A stretch of DNA of 64,000 bases from Effrenium voratum (lineage: Eukaryota > Sar > Dinophyceae > Suessiales > Symbiodiniaceae), in contig CAUJNA010003325.1 of assembly GCA_963377175.1 (NCBI GenBank), positions 449,438 to 513,437 on the forward strand, in the 5' to 3' direction. Positions 46,565 through 58,570 of this stretch are shown in pieces (the first letter of the stretch is position 1; each line of letters begins with the position of its first letter). Made by a program: the position numbers and the translations under genes. The notes below the pieces were generated by a model. The model searched no databases and was not told the origin of the DNA. It saw only the letters and a program-made list of their open reading frames with translations.

Positions 46565-48270
46565 ATCCGACCCATTTGACACAGAAAGACTCAACAGGGT
46601 TGCGATTGAAAAGTACATCCAACGCAGGGAATCCCCTGAATCAGCTGAAGGGGATTTTAAACTGGCCATTGAAGCCATCCTGATCAAAAACTGATTGCGT
46701 CTTGTCTCTAAAGCGAGGGCCCGGGTTGGATCCCAATTTGGTTGAAAGACCACAAGGCCCCAAATAAAAAAGGGGTTGTGGGGAACCTGCAAGAGCAAGT
46801 TCGTGCATGATCTCTTGCGAGAATGGAGCGCGTAATTATCTATAAAGCCCCCCAAAAAGACGTCGCCCCTTTTTCTCTATGGAAACCTTGAGCTTGCCCA
46901 CCAAATCCGTGTCCACTCTTTATAGGGTACTTTCACGGTTCAGGAATCCACGCAGTGCTGTGCTTGGACTGTGTTGGGGGCCCGGCTTAAGGGTTCAACG
47001 GCTGGACCCTCGAAAAAAGAAGAAGAAAAAAAGCACGAGTAGAATCGAGTAGATGATGATGTTCACCAAACAGTTGCTCACAAAGGATGCTTCCATGAAG
47101 GTTCCCTTAGTCCAGGTTGGTGAATAGCATTCAAACAAATCCTGCTTAACCCACGGGAGTCCATCTTTTGGGGTGTAAAAACCCCCTCAATCCATGTTGT
47201 AAGGTCAATTAAACACTACAGACCTAGGGGGTCTTAGCATATATGCATGCCTTTCAAGCTTGCGGAGGATGGAGGACGCATGAATGGAGGGCAGTGGGGG
47301 CAGGGTAATCGGTGAAACCGTGCCTGCTGTAGCATATGGCTGCAGCTTGTAAGCGGTTGAGCACGAGATACATGTTGCCTGTACACATATTACATACATA
47401 TTCATAAACTAATAACTGTAGTTGAATTGATTTGCTCATTGAACAGATTTTAGCTATTTAGTTTGTTAGTTACTTGTGCTATTGTTTTAAGATGTAAGTG
47501 CGTAGAGATACCATCCGCCCGAACATGTATTTGCGTACATGCATATGTATATAAGCATCCATTCTGAAGATTGCGTTAAACCATATACGAGGTATACGAG
47601 GTGTTCATCAGCAAGGACTCCCTGGCCTATGGTTGGTCATCGAAAGCATGCAACACAGAACCAGGGAACACGCCAATGGGATGACCCCTCTGGTTTCTGC
47701 CAAAACCCAGCTCCGAACGAGAGGAAACCAAACAGGCGGTTAGATGGGTTGCCCCAAGGTCTTTGGACAAAAGGGAGTTCGACATGTGCAGGATCACCGA
47801 TTTCCACAAACCAAGTTAGCACTTCCGAAAGGTAGATATCTAAACTTAACAACAAAAAGAACACTCTGCCACGGGAAGCAGAGCCAGACTCTCCATCTTT
47901 GAAGTGGGGCTAGGCAGGGTCGGTTGCAAGATATATGCCTCGACTGGGATGTTTGAACAAACGTCCCTGTAAACATGTCTCTCTTGGCGAATGACTATAG
48001 TTCCCAAATCGGAAATGAGGTATCCCTAAGATTTCCTAAGCAAAGGGCTTTCATCATGTGTAAGCTCGTCGTGCCCTGCCCCCCCAAAGCAGTTGAGTCA
48101 CTCTCAGCACCAAGACAATCCAAGACATCTGCTTGATGGCATTGCAATTAACTAGGGAAATTCTCAAAATAGGGGTCCCCAAAAAATGCCTGGCTTCCCT
48201 TCAAATTCCAACCCAAAGAGGGTCGACTCATTTTGAGAAACGCCCGGTCGACTTGGAAAAATGTGGGAGC
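46565..48270. other. No recognisable gene, 1.7 kb
   Basis: No exon-like island found. A GAA-rich stretch lies at 47012-47033. Confidence 0.35.
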
Positions 48271-48278
48271 TCTCTTAG

Positions 48279-48345
48279 AATCTCGCGAACCGCTGAGAGT
48301 CCAACTTCCGTTGGGCGGAGGCGGAGTGAGATCCACAGCCGAAAG
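48279..48345 (+). CDS. Short exon candidate
   Basis: Acceptor GGGAGCTCTCTTAG (AG at 48277-48278) and donor GTGCGG at 48346 bound 67 bases; ISRTAESPTSVGRRRSEIHS is the most protein-like frame. It would be antisense to the ankyrin gene. Confidence 0.25.
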
Positions 48346-49151
48346 GTGCGGAGCGATGCTTCCCCCTTGGCTTCGATTTGTGGCTTTGGAATTTTCTGGT
48401 TTAGGGGTGGTTTCCCCAGGACCCTACCAGAGATTCAACTCCCACCACCAATCCAAGCCACCAATGAAAGACCCGCGACGGAGAAGAGGGGGAGGGCCAT
48501 GGACTCTTAGAAGCTATTTGCAGGCACAAGCCCTATCAAGACACTATACCGCCAACAAAGGAGGTTTGTGAAATACACCCTATCCATCATACAGAGGGTG
48601 CCCCATGCTGGCCTGGTCGCTTCTAATTTTTCGCTGACATGAAACCGAAAGGACATGTCCAGGGGTTCCAACACACGGAATCAGCCAAGCAAAGCCGAGA
48701 GGCAGCTCCAGTGCAAGAACGTCAAGATCAAGTCGTGTGGAAGACATACCCTTTTTCTGATACCAAAAGTAGGCCATGAACCAAAAACCACTACAAGAAT
48801 CCTTCCCTCATCAGAAATTGGTACCAAGTTTTCCACAGCCGCAGCTTTCTGGTCGCCTCTTTGGGCCTTTGGCACGAGATCCGTCACGCCTCTTTGGGCC
48901 ATTTGGCTAACTAAATTACAACTCCCCATCCGGGCTGAAGCCCGAATTTGTACACCATGAATGTTTCTTCAGATTCTGGTCCATGGTCAACCCTAAACTA
49001 CAAACCAACTTTGATGAGGCCCTGGTTGATTTCCTTTTGCTCTCGCTCTTTAACCAACGGAATTGTTCTCATTTGTTGAAACGCTTGTCTTCCTTATTTT
49101 TATAGGCTAAGGGCCCATGTTGAGCCACGGCCTCACAAAAAAACAAGGTAC

Positions 49152-49222
49152 AAAGCTCCGGTAGCAGGTGCGTGAAGGCCTTGTGGCGAGCCACATCTTC
49201 CGGCCACATGCCCAGGCCGTTC
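49152..49222 (-). CDS. Ankyrin-repeat gene, exon (duplicate copy with donor)
   Basis: Acceptor CCGAACCTTAAG (AG at 49224-49223) and donor GTACCT (49151-49146) bound 71 bases: GLGMWPEDVARHKAFTHLLP. This is the first helix pair of an ankyrin repeat, with PEDVA replacing the usual TPLHLA. It is a near copy of 49621-49708. It can be entered in frame from the exon at 49389 or from that at 50987, since both end with two spare bases. Confidence 0.65.
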
Positions 49223-49388
49223 CTTAAGGTTCGGATCGAAACGTCACTCAAGATCCAAGCGAAACCCGATCCAGAATAAGTCCCAGGGTCTAAAGCCCGT
49301 GGAGGAGACCATCGGGAAGGGGGGGGTTAGTGGAAGGTTGGTCCATTGGTGGTCGGATCCGGGCAAGTCTTCGCAAACGCACTTTTAC

Positions 49389-49466
49389 CACAGCTCCGTG
49401 CGTTCTTCGGCATATGCCAGTTGCCTCTTTGGGCAAGTGGGCTCCCCATCCAGGCTTGGCCCGAAT
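49389..49466 (-). CDS. Exon candidate between the two duplicate ankyrin exons
   Basis: Acceptor TTGTTGTGACCCCAG (AG at 49468-49467) and donor GTAAAA (49388-49383) bound 78 bases: FGPSLDGEPTCPKRQLAYAE, then ERTEL. It starts with one and ends with two spare bases, as do its neighbours, so it can be included or skipped without changing frame. The pattern DGE...LAYAEERTEL is compatible with a divergent ankyrin repeat. Confidence 0.5.
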
Positions 49467-49620
49467 CTGGGGTCACAACAACAACAAATCAGATCGTAGG
49501 AGACGCCAGAGAGGTTGATGTCCTTATTATCTCTCTTTAGGTTTCCGATTAATTGTGATGCTTGGATTCCTTGTGGTCTCCATTTTTCAGACATATAGCC
49601 CGAGCATGTTCTCGACCACG

Positions 49621-49708
49621 TCACACATGAAAAGTAGAAAGCTCCGGTAGCAGGTACGTGAAACCCTTGCGGTGAGCCACATCTTCCGGCCACATGCCCA
49701 GGCTGTTC
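49621..49708 (-). CDS. Ankyrin-repeat exon, duplicate copy lacking a donor
   Basis: Acceptor GACGTTGCTTAAG (AG at 49710-49709) followed by SLGMWPEDVAHRKGFTYLLP. Where the other copy has CTTTGTACCT (donor GT), this copy has CTTTCTACTT, so the GT is lost and the frame runs on to TGA at 49623-49621. It may be an alternative terminal exon or a decaying duplicate. Entry from the exon at 50987 is in phase. Confidence 0.55.
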
Positions 49709-50986
49709 CTTAAGCAACGTCGCCGGCTTCTTTCCCAGACCCTAGAAACTTAATGCATTGGAGAAAACCAGGGGTGCAGGGTGAACCCTAGGAGGCTACA
49801 CCGGGCCATCAAAAGACGGTAGAACCCATGGTAAAAACAGGTTGCAACTCTCAAGCCCCAGGGTTGATTAGAGGCGACTGCTTGAGCTGTCATGAGACAG
49901 ACATGCTCATAACAAGGGAGCAAGACCAAAGGTCGCTTCGACCGGTCGATTCCTGTTGGCCAAGTGAGAACACGCGCATTCCACTTGCTGGTGCCAAAAA
50001 ACAAGCTGCATATGTGCTAGTCGAACAACAACATTGATAGAACCCACAGGAAATCACCGTAACTGCCGTAATAGTCTTGCCCTTGGACACCTCCCAATTC
50101 ATGTGGGGTCAAACTTTTTCCTGCTCAGCTGCCCTAAAATCGAGTGAATGGACATCCTGAAAAATGCCTGAGAAATGTCAGTCCGACAAATCAGTTGAAC
50201 AATTGGGGGTGTTTGGCATATGCACGCCTCATTGAATTTGGCTGACCCCATGCAGACCAAAACGGAAACCGCTGACCAATTATTGTCCACCCTCAGTTCG
50301 GCCATCTCTCGGCTCGGAGCAACTAAACCAAGGGGGAATCGGACCACCATTCATTATTTCTATCCGTGCAGGAATGATGCAAGTAACTTAAGTCCGAAGG
50401 TGGAGTGAAGGGTTGGGTCAAGCCCTTTGAGAATTGGAACAGTTGCCCAGTGATTTAAATAGGTAACCATTTCCAGTTAACCACCATATTACATAAGCCC
50501 GAATGACATGACCATCGAGGACAAAACCCATGGCTCTCAACATGAACAATTGGAAGACCAAACGCAAGATGGCTAGCTACCTGGCATCCACTGGGTTGGC
50601 TGAAGTGGAAATCCCCACAATCCGTAGGCAAAATCCGGTTCGCACCGATGAAATGCTATGAATCCTGGAGAAAATCAGGGGAACTGAAGGGGTTCGGGCG
50701 CTTGAGTCCTCTGACTTGACCCACAAAAGTGATCTGCATGCCGAAAAAAAAGGGACACCTCCCCATTAGGCTCGGCAAATTGGAATGACTCACTAAATAT
50801 ACGGAATCCCTAAACCCTAAACCTTTGTCATGCGCTACGTCGCAAACGAACCCTCATACCTCACAATCGTTACAAGCTCACCAGATCAAACCGGAGTGCG
50901 CAACTGCACCTTTGCTAGCTCCCACAAAGGTGTCCCTAGCATCACCCCGAGCGACCAAGAACAAATTTTCTGCGCCAGGTTGCTGC

Positions 50987-51088
50987 TTGGGTTCCGCCTG
51001 GAACTCGAGCAGCAACTTCACCGTGGCCGTGCTGCCGATGTAGGCGGCCGAGTGCAAGGGCGTGCATCCCAGCAGAGAAGCAAAGTGC
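50987..51088 (-). CDS. Ankyrin-repeat gene, exon
   Basis: The clearest ankyrin repeat in the window: GCTPLHSAAYIGSTATVKLL, then LEFQAEP, matching the family pattern G-TPLH-AA--G----V-LLL. Acceptor GCTGTGTGAG (AG at 51090-51089); the best donor for phase is GCAGCA (50986-50981), with GCGGAA at 50997 as an alternative. Its first base completes the codon begun by the exon at 54108. Ankyrin repeats form a helical stack used for protein binding; the partner cannot be inferred. Confidence 0.8.
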
Positions 51089-52909
51089 CTCACACAGCTG
51101 GATTGGTGGTTTGGTGGTGACACGGGAGTGGTTTCCCAAGAACCATCCACAAGAACCAGGGGGTCAAAATTGGTGTTTTCGTTTGGTGAACGTTGGGGAC
51201 TACATTTACAGTCTAACTTGTCACTCCATCGCCTTTTTGGTAGAGATACCGGACGAGCAGCCCAGAGAAAACGAGGAAGCGAAAAGCCCCAAGCGCTGTG
51301 GCTTTGGCTCGGAAAGATCTGACCTAGCCAAGTTGGCGGCTCCGAAAGGCCGAGGCTCCCTCACTTTGCGGGAAGCCGCCCTCTTTTCTGTCTTATTTTT
51401 TTGGAGGGGGCTCCTTCTTTTGCAACAAATCCATAGTTGCACTTGATACATCAGCCCGCCAAAGGGAACCACGCTCAAAAAAAAAAGAAGGGGCAACCAC
51501 CAGGTAATGTTTAAAGCCACCAACAGGGAATGTTTGGTTTGCACAAGCAACACCAAAATTCCCAACAACACCGCCATTGTTCAGAGCATGTTGCACTGCA
51601 ACTTCAGGCCTAAGGTCTCAAAAGAGGGTGTCGTTTAGAGGCAGGAGCAAACCACCAGGAAGCTTCCATAGAACCAAAACCAAACGTACCACACACACGA
51701 ACACCTTTTTTTTTCCCCCCCCCCCCGGAATCACAGAAATGCCTGGCTTCCTGTTTAGTTCCCAAGCACCAACCAGAAGGGGTCCACCAGTTTGAGAAGC
51801 CCCAGTAGAGTATGAGTCATGACTATAGGAGCCAACTATTCGTAATCACTAGACACTTACTTATATAAATAGATACCCACCCTCCTGTTGCCCTATTTGG
51901 ACATGCATATGTTTCGATCAAACACATCTTCGGGAGATCAACATAGAGCAAAAAAAACATGTTCTAGAGGAATCTTGCACGGGAGTTTCCGAACAAACCT
52001 ACTACGTGCGGCTCAGCAGCTCATCCCCCCAAAGCTTAAGGGGAAGGGTCTCCAACCACAGAAGGGAAAAAGGTCAGTAGGTCGTCCTCCCCCCCCTCCC
52101 CCCGCAGTCCCCCTAACCAATCAAACCAATGGAACGAGAAAAAAACCGTCACATGCTAAAGAGTTGTCCATTGGCCATACAACCCTCATGAAACCAGGTA
52201 GAACCACCTAAATGGCCAATGGACATTTGGGGCGCTGCTCAATTCGACATGAGGAGTCCCCAAAGAACCTGTAAACAAGACATGGGTGAGAGATTGCCGG
52301 AATCCTTGACCTAAACAACAACAACACATGATGCACTTGTGTCACTCGCCCGTTTCCGTGTGCCATTGGGGGCCTGGCCTAACTCGAAACAATACCGCAG
52401 TCCCTTTTTGGTGTCCATTTAAGGACACCAACAATTATAAGGGCATTTATTGCCCAGACTTACCCCCTCTGCGACAAGCTACCTTTTGCTGGTACAGCAA
52501 ACTGATGGAAACAAACACCTAAACAAGGCGAAGCAAGCTCAGAGTACAATGACGGAAAACCAGGCAAAAGGCAAAAGTTCTCAAGGCAAGCTGAGTCTGA
52601 TGTACTTTGGATGGACGAAATCCTGCATTACCTTAAAACCATGGCTGAAACCTTTGTTTGTTGGTATCTACACGAGAATCATCAGACACCAGGGCTTCTT
52701 AGGTGGTGCCCAAGAGGATTTCGTCTTCGCAGGCTGGGCGCTGCGTGTTGAGACCGCTGCGCTCCCAGCCCAGTAGCTTCACCTTTGCCAAGGAGAGGCA
52801 GCAGTCGAAGTATGCACCCCCGCGCCTGAGTAGAACAAAATCCATCCCTGTTTGAGGGGATAGGAACAAAACGGCTCGAATCACAAAGTATGGCTTGGTA
52901 CCTTATTCT

Positions 52910-53013
52910 TGCTGGTGCTCAGTGGGGAATGTGGGAATGTAAACCGTCCAACTGGTGGCTTCCTGTGAGGGAATCCCCAGGTTCATTCCCTCATTCCCAG
53001 CAGAGCACCAGCA
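52910..53013. mobile_element. Inverted-repeat element, family A, copy 2
   Basis: 104 bases from TGCTGGTGCTCAGTGGGGAA to the inverted counterpart TTCCCAGCAGAGCACCAGCA. Flanks CTTATTCT and CGTATTGC agree at five of eight positions, a weak trace of a target duplication. Lies in the intron between the ankyrin exons at 50987 and 54108. Confidence 0.85.
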
Positions 53014-53649
53014 CGTATTGCTTGCGGTTTTGGACTTGGTTCAAGTTGGAATTCACTAAGCACAGATTCTTCTAATCCGCAAGTAGGAGCTACTCGGAGC
53101 CTTTGGGACAGGAAAACAAGCGGGCGGCTTTCGCCGATGGTAGAGCGCAGGGGATTTTGTATAAAACCCTAGTCTAAACCCTCACATTCTTATACAGTTT
53201 AAGGAACCGTGCGAACCGCCAAGTTCTTCTAGATTCGATCTTAACAACATGGTGGGAACTACACAGAAATTCCCCTGTGCGAAAAGCGCCATTTCCGATG
53301 AGTCCCTTAACTGACGACCTGTCGTGCATCCCTGATCAAAGGCTGAATGTCCATATATGAACACCCTGGTACGCCTAGTTTCTGGGTTAGTTACCTTGTG
53401 GCTTTGTGGGAAATCAGCCCAAACCGCAGAAAAGGGCTACCCTCAAAAAGGACCTCTTTTGGATAGAAACCACAACGAGACCAACCTAAAGGGTCCCAAA
53501 CGAATGTAGAAACAACAAAATAGTATGGGGTCTCCTTTTTACAACCCAGGTGCAAGTCCCAACATCGTCAAAGTCATTGGTCGTTGCCCCATGGCGCATT
53601 CGGCAAAGAAATGGAACAAGAATTGGTTGCTGTTGACCCCACTGTAAAA

Positions 53650-53715
53650 GACTTAACTTTTTGCGGATTCAACGGATTCGACGGAAGACCCTTGACTACC
53701 TAAAAAGTTAAAGTC
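53650..53715. repeat. Small inverted repeat, family D-like
   Basis: GACTTAACTTTTTG at 53650 and AAAAAGTTAAAGTC ending at 53715 are inverted copies with one base difference in length; the same words form the inverted core of family D. Confidence 0.7.
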
Positions 53716-54107
53716 GAAGGGTCCAACCCAATACCAATCAAGAAGATATGGAACATATTGGAAGCTTCTTGCGGCCAGGATCACCTTTATAAGTCACCAT
53801 ATTGGTCACGATTTTCCATGGCAGAAGCACCTGAAGAACAGGGACATTCGGAAACCAAACGGGAACCCTGGTTGATATTCAGTGAACCTTCAAAAGCAAA
53901 CAACACATCAAACCATGGCTGTGTGCGAAAAAGGGGACCCACAAAATGATGGTGTTTTCTTTGGTTTCCCTTGCCAACCCAAAAAGGGAAATTACCTCAA
54001 ACACACTAAAGGCATTCTTTGTGTGGTGATTTTGAAAGGCCCCCCTCCCCCAAAAAAAAGGAGAAACGGAGCGACCCACCGAAGGTCAGCCAAGTGTCAT
54101 AGGCAGC

Positions 54108-54187
54108 TCCCCGTTGGGGTCCGCTTTGTGACTCAGCAGCAGCCGCAGCGACTGGTGGACGTGGGGGTTGCCTCCACATCCAAAATT
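54108..54187 (-). CDS. Ankyrin-repeat gene, exon
   Basis: Reads NFGCGGNPHVHQSLRLLLSH, then KADPNG: the second helix and turn of an ankyrin repeat (LRLLLSHKADPN). Acceptor GACCAAGCCAG (AG at 54189-54188). GC donor GCTGCC (54107-54102) leaves two bases that combine with the next exon. It begins in phase 0, matching the phase 0 end of the exon at 56581. Confidence 0.75.
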
Positions 54188-55295
54188 CTGGCTTGGTCAA
54201 TGCTGAACCCTAAACTTACCCCAGAGGGCCCCTTGCTACGATATATGTTCATACACATATTTACGGTTTGAGGCTTGGTTCAAGGGAATTCGTTTGAGTA
54301 CTGATCCCTCAAATCCGCACATATGAATTGCTTGGACCCTTTTGGTTTAGGAGTCAAATGTGTGTGTTCATGATGCTCGCCAAGGGCAATGCAAGATCCC
54401 ATCCCTGAGACTTGGGTGGGCTGAAGGCTTAAATAGCGCCCGCAAAGAAACACCTCAAATTTTTGACTAGGCCAACCAGGACTATTGATACCTCCGGCGC
54501 CCGGCCGGACCCGGCCAGCGCCAAACAAGCATTTTAATCACTTTTTAACAAGCCACTTAGGGTCAGGCAGGTGTCCTCCCCAATGAGACGTTGAGATTGT
54601 AGCTCTAAGATTGAAACTCGAACCAACATACTTCCAGGTTAGGTTTCTCTACAATACCAACCCCACACATATACCTTTGGACAGGTGTGTTAAGTTCTGT
54701 TTTATGTGTGATGAATACAAGAACACATACATTTGATGAACACAAAGACCATCCCCCCCCTTTGACCCCCAAACGCCGCGCTTGCGCCTCTCGAGAAAAT
54801 GATGGGGATGACTAAGGAGCAACTCGCCGCGTCGCAGCGCTCCTCCAGAAGTGCCTGCGAGAGACTTGCCAGGCCAGCGCTAGCTCAACAGGGGTCAGGG
54901 TTGGTTGCACGACTTAAACAAGACCCTGGCGCCCTGGAAAGGGAGTAAAGGGACAAACCGCTACATCTTGGCGCAGTGTGCTTCACCGCGGGGGTTCCTT
55001 TCACTGATGGAGATAATACTTTGGCGCCGTGTGCTTTCACAGCTGCTTGGTTTCCCTTGAAGCCATGTGTTTTCACGGCTGCGGGGGTTCCCTTGAATGA
55101 CGACGGGCGAAACCATTTTGCGCCAGCTGCGGGGGGGGTCCCTTGATGTAACCATTTAGTGCCAAATTGTTTTCACGTGTGTTTTGGGATGCTGCACGGT
55201 TGTGTGTGTGTGTGAGGAAATGTCGCGCGCAACATAGGTGACAGTTTCTACCAAGAGCTTATGATTCTGAATCATGTGTGGAACAAACGACACGC

Positions 55296-55366
55296 TTTCT
55301 GCTTCTTGGACAGGTCGTACATGTTCAACGGATTGTACACTTCTTCGTCCGACATCGAACCACTGT
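55296..55366 (-). CDS. Exon-like segment, relation unclear
   Basis: Acceptor CATCCTGCACGCAG (AG at 55368-55367) opens a frame SMSDEEVYNPLNMYDLSKKQ. A GC donor GCGTGT is possible at 55295. It sits inside the ankyrin intron, but including it would break the phase between 56581 and 54187, so it is an alternative exon, part of another transcript, or chance. Confidence 0.35.
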
Positions 55367-56580
55367 CTGCGTGCAGGATGCACTGTCAACAAAACGCAGA
55401 CAGCCGTGGTCAAGGGGCGCCGCCAAACACAGTGTTCCTTTTGGTGTGGATCTGTAATCACCCCAACAAGAACATGTCAGATTCCACAGTTTCCACTACC
55501 CTGAGGCCCATGGGAGAAGCTGAGGCACACAACCAACGATCACTAGTTACCTCTGCACAAAATCCTGGTATCGCTTTCGTCTTCGCATTCTAAGGGATTG
55601 CAAACAAATCTATGCGCCCCCTTGCAAACAACCCTGCCCCAATCATCTCGCAAAGTGGACGGCTCAAAAAAAGCAGCTTCGTCCAAGCCCATCTTCGTTT
55701 TACACTTCTCCAGAAAACTGAGGGAAATAGGACCGCTTTTGCCACCCCAAAGTCTTTACTTCCCTTTTTGTTCGACATGTTGGGTGAACAATTCACTCTT
55801 CTTGGGTCCTTCTTTTCTGTTCGAGCCGAGCTGATAGGTGACCCTGGTCTTTTTGCAACAACGTTGGGAAGCCGCTGAAGTCACCATGCGTAAAGCTTGC
55901 ATCGCCAAAGTGGTGGCCTACATGTTGCTCCGGATTGCTGGTCAGTACACTTCGACTGGCACGACTGGAATATTGACCCACACGAAGGTTCGCAACATTA
56001 GACACTCTGCAGCCAGAGCGACTCCCATTCCTTTGTTGACACCGTGCTCGAATGCGATTTGGACCGCTGACGTGGATTTTACGAGCGGAGCTCACGGCCG
56101 CTCTGGCACTGGGGAGAGTAGGCCGGCCGTCAACCAGTCCTTGGACAGACGCATGCCCAGAGAAGACGCCAGGAGAACGTGTCCCTCAGCAGGACAGACT
56201 AAGCGTGGAAGGCTTGACGCGGGCGCGATGTCCATTGCCTCACGGTGGCGGTCCTTGGACCAGTACCTCCCCCGAGGCCTGCATACTTGCTCACCACAGC
56301 TTCGCCAGGTTAAACCAAGGGCTTGAAGATATATGCCGCCTCTACAGACCAAGGTGAGAGAGGTGTTGCACTTGAAAAAAAAGGACAAAGCGGAAGGCTG
56401 CCGGTCGGGTCAAGGTGAACGCTGCCAAATCTCCCCTCAGCCGCTTCCGCCTCCCCAAACTCATGTACCAAAACAGTACTGTCGTCTACCATCCCAGTAC
56501 TGTATCTTTTTGTTTGTTGGACCGCTTTTGGGGCAAACCACACGGAACCCAGCGAGCCAAAATTTCGGGTTGGATCTCGC

Positions 56581-56688
56581 CTGCACAGTGTCAGTGGCTG
56601 CCATAGTGGTGCATCCTATCAAGGGCGAGCGCCCGATGTCGGTCAGCAAGTTGTTCAGATTCGCCTTGGCCTCGTGCAACACTCGCAC
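56581..56688 (-). CDS. Ankyrin-repeat gene, exon (36 codons)
   Basis: 108 bases in phase 0 at both ends: VRVLHEAKANLNNLLTDIGR, then SPLIGCTTMAATDTVQ. The first part finishes one ankyrin repeat (VRVLHEAKANLN) and the second starts the next (GRSPLIG). Acceptor TTCCCGACTGGCCAG (AG at 56690-56689); the donor is GCGAGA (56580-56575), a GC donor of the same kind as that of the neighbouring exon at 57752. Confidence 0.8.
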
Positions 56689-57751
56689 CTGGCCAGTCGG
56701 GAACGGGGAGCCCCCGCCCCGAACCATTGACCGGATTTCAGTTCAATCTCACACATCCATTCCATCATATTACAACTCGAAATGATCATCCTTTGGGTAA
56801 TGTGCTCTCCACCTTGTTCCTGTGTCAGTGTGGTATGGACCATCGAATCTCTTCATGTCGTTGGACCCCTCCCCAAAGAGCCGCCCAAAAACGCATGTTG
56901 GCTCACTCGAGGCGGTTTCTTTCAAAGACAAGCCCGTCCACCAAAATCGGGTGTCCCATTGAATGGAGTCTTTCAAATTGGTTCTGCGATGTACACATTG
57001 CCCTTGGGTGAGTGATCGGAACACATTCACGAGAACCTTTTTTGAGCCCCTTAAAATCACATCCCCATAGAGCAGCAACACGGCCTTGAGCATGCCCCCC
57101 TCCCCAAACAACCCTCAGGAACTCTCCAAAAATAGAAAGCCAATGTCGGGTTGACCCCCTAGTCGGTCCCGCGACTTGGCATGACTTGGCATCCGTCGAC
57201 CTTTTTTTTCCCCTTTTTTTTGTGTTGGTCCTTGGGACTCCTCAAATGAACGCTCCGTTCATTGATCTCTCTGAAAAACAACTGCCATTGTGCAAAACGG
57301 TGTTCCAGAAAGGAGCCTCTTGGAAAGAATGGAGAATGTCTAGACTACGAAAACCCAGCAAGCATCTCCTTGCTTCGCATTCAGCTTACTATTCCCCAAA
57401 CCTCCCGAAGTTGTACTTTAGCCCAAACAACTTTCAAGGACCCTTCAACTAACCTTAAGCTTGCTGTGGATGAACAAAGTCCTGCACCTGGTCCTGATTT
57501 CTCCCATGGAAATCCTAGGTTTCAGTCTGGGTGCCGCGGGGCCAAGATACACACATGCCAAGAAAAACATAGCTGGAGGTAATGCTTGCAAAGCGAAACT
57601 CTCCTCACTTCCGTGGATGGATGAGCCAAACAAAGCAACCCCACCTTTTAAACGCGCCACACAAATGGCCCATCTGCCCCAAACGTGGCTCAAGTCCAAA
57701 GCCAAGTGAGTCTCATAAGCCCAAGGAGTGGGTTCGGGACTTCGAGCTCGC

Positions 57752-57809
57752 CTGCTGGGGCGAGCGCGCCAGGGAGATCGGGGTGGTGCCATTGCCCTCG
57801 AGTGGATCG
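57752..57809 (-). CDS. Ankyrin-repeat gene, exon
   Basis: 58 bases: one leading base, then DPLEGNGTTPISLARSPQQ. Acceptor CCAGTCCTTTCAG (AG at 57811-57810) and GC donor GCGAGC (57751-57746). Ends in phase 0, and joined to the next exon the sequence runs TPISLARSPQQ-VRVLHEAK, one uninterrupted ankyrin repeat across the junction. This continuity is strong evidence for both exons and for GC donor use. Confidence 0.75.
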
Positions 57810-57906
57810 CTGAAAGGACTGGGCCCCTTGGGCTATCCATTTGCTGCGAAATTTTAATGGTCTGGTTGTTCCCCTTTTCAACAGAAGGGTACCCTCAAAA
57901 AACAGA

Positions 57907-57913
57907 CAGACCC

Positions 57914-57945
<32 letters not shown>

Positions 57946-57946
57946 G
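57907..57946. repeat. (TA)n microsatellite
   Basis: TA repeat with a G interruption near 57930. Confidence 0.9.
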
Positions 57947-58328
57947 TGTCTGTCAATGTTTCCTGTTGCTGAGGGAATCGATTTCGCTACCGGACACATT
58001 GTCTCCGTTTGATCTGAAAAACCCAGGGTTGGTTGCAACATTGGGAAGCCAGGAGGGTTGGCTGCAGTATCGATTCAAACAACCAGACCCGAGTCGGTCC
58101 AAGGGAAACCAAAGGCGGCTATTCAAACAATAGATGTTTAGCCATGAGTTAAACAAGGGGTTGAATCCCCCACCCCGGCGCAATCCAGGAGGGTTAACCC
58201 ATATCCAACGGGCACCTAAACTCGGGCGAAAGCTTTGGGGTTAGAACCGTTCAAAGGCGGCCAGTAGGGATGGCTAATGGCTGGTATACCAAAGAATGGT
58301 CACTCCCAAATGGACCATGGACAAATGT

Positions 58329-58423
58329 CTGTGGCTCAAAAGCCTGTACCAAAATGGCACCTTGGTAAATGGAACCAATAACCTTCACCTGCAAAACCCT
58401 AGCTCTTTAATACTAAGCCACAC
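58329..58423 (-). mobile_element. Inverted-repeat element, family B, copy 4
   Basis: On the minus strand it starts GTGTGGCTTAG and ends GCCACAG, sharing GGTTCCATTTACCAAGGTGC with copy 6 at 62516. In the intron between 57809 and 59826, sense to the ankyrin gene. Confidence 0.8.
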
Positions 58424-58570
58424 CCAGCACATGTTGCTGAAACCTCAGATTAAACAAGCAGTCTGTGTGTTCCTGGCAGGTGGCCGCTTGGTGGTTCACA
58501 TCTGCCCTGAGCTCCAGCAATGCAGTGAGCACCTGTCGGGGTTTGATTCAAACCGTTGGGTTTGAACTAG

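Noticed and set aside
52741..52870. Minus-strand frame after GTTCTACTCAG as another ankyrin exon
   Set aside because: A short stretch with two open frames and a possible GTGAAG donor, but no ankyrin pattern, and it is not needed by the phase chain from 54108 to 50987.
55838..56326. 162-codon plus-strand frame
   Set aside because: No motif; antisense to the ankyrin transcript and without splice or start context.
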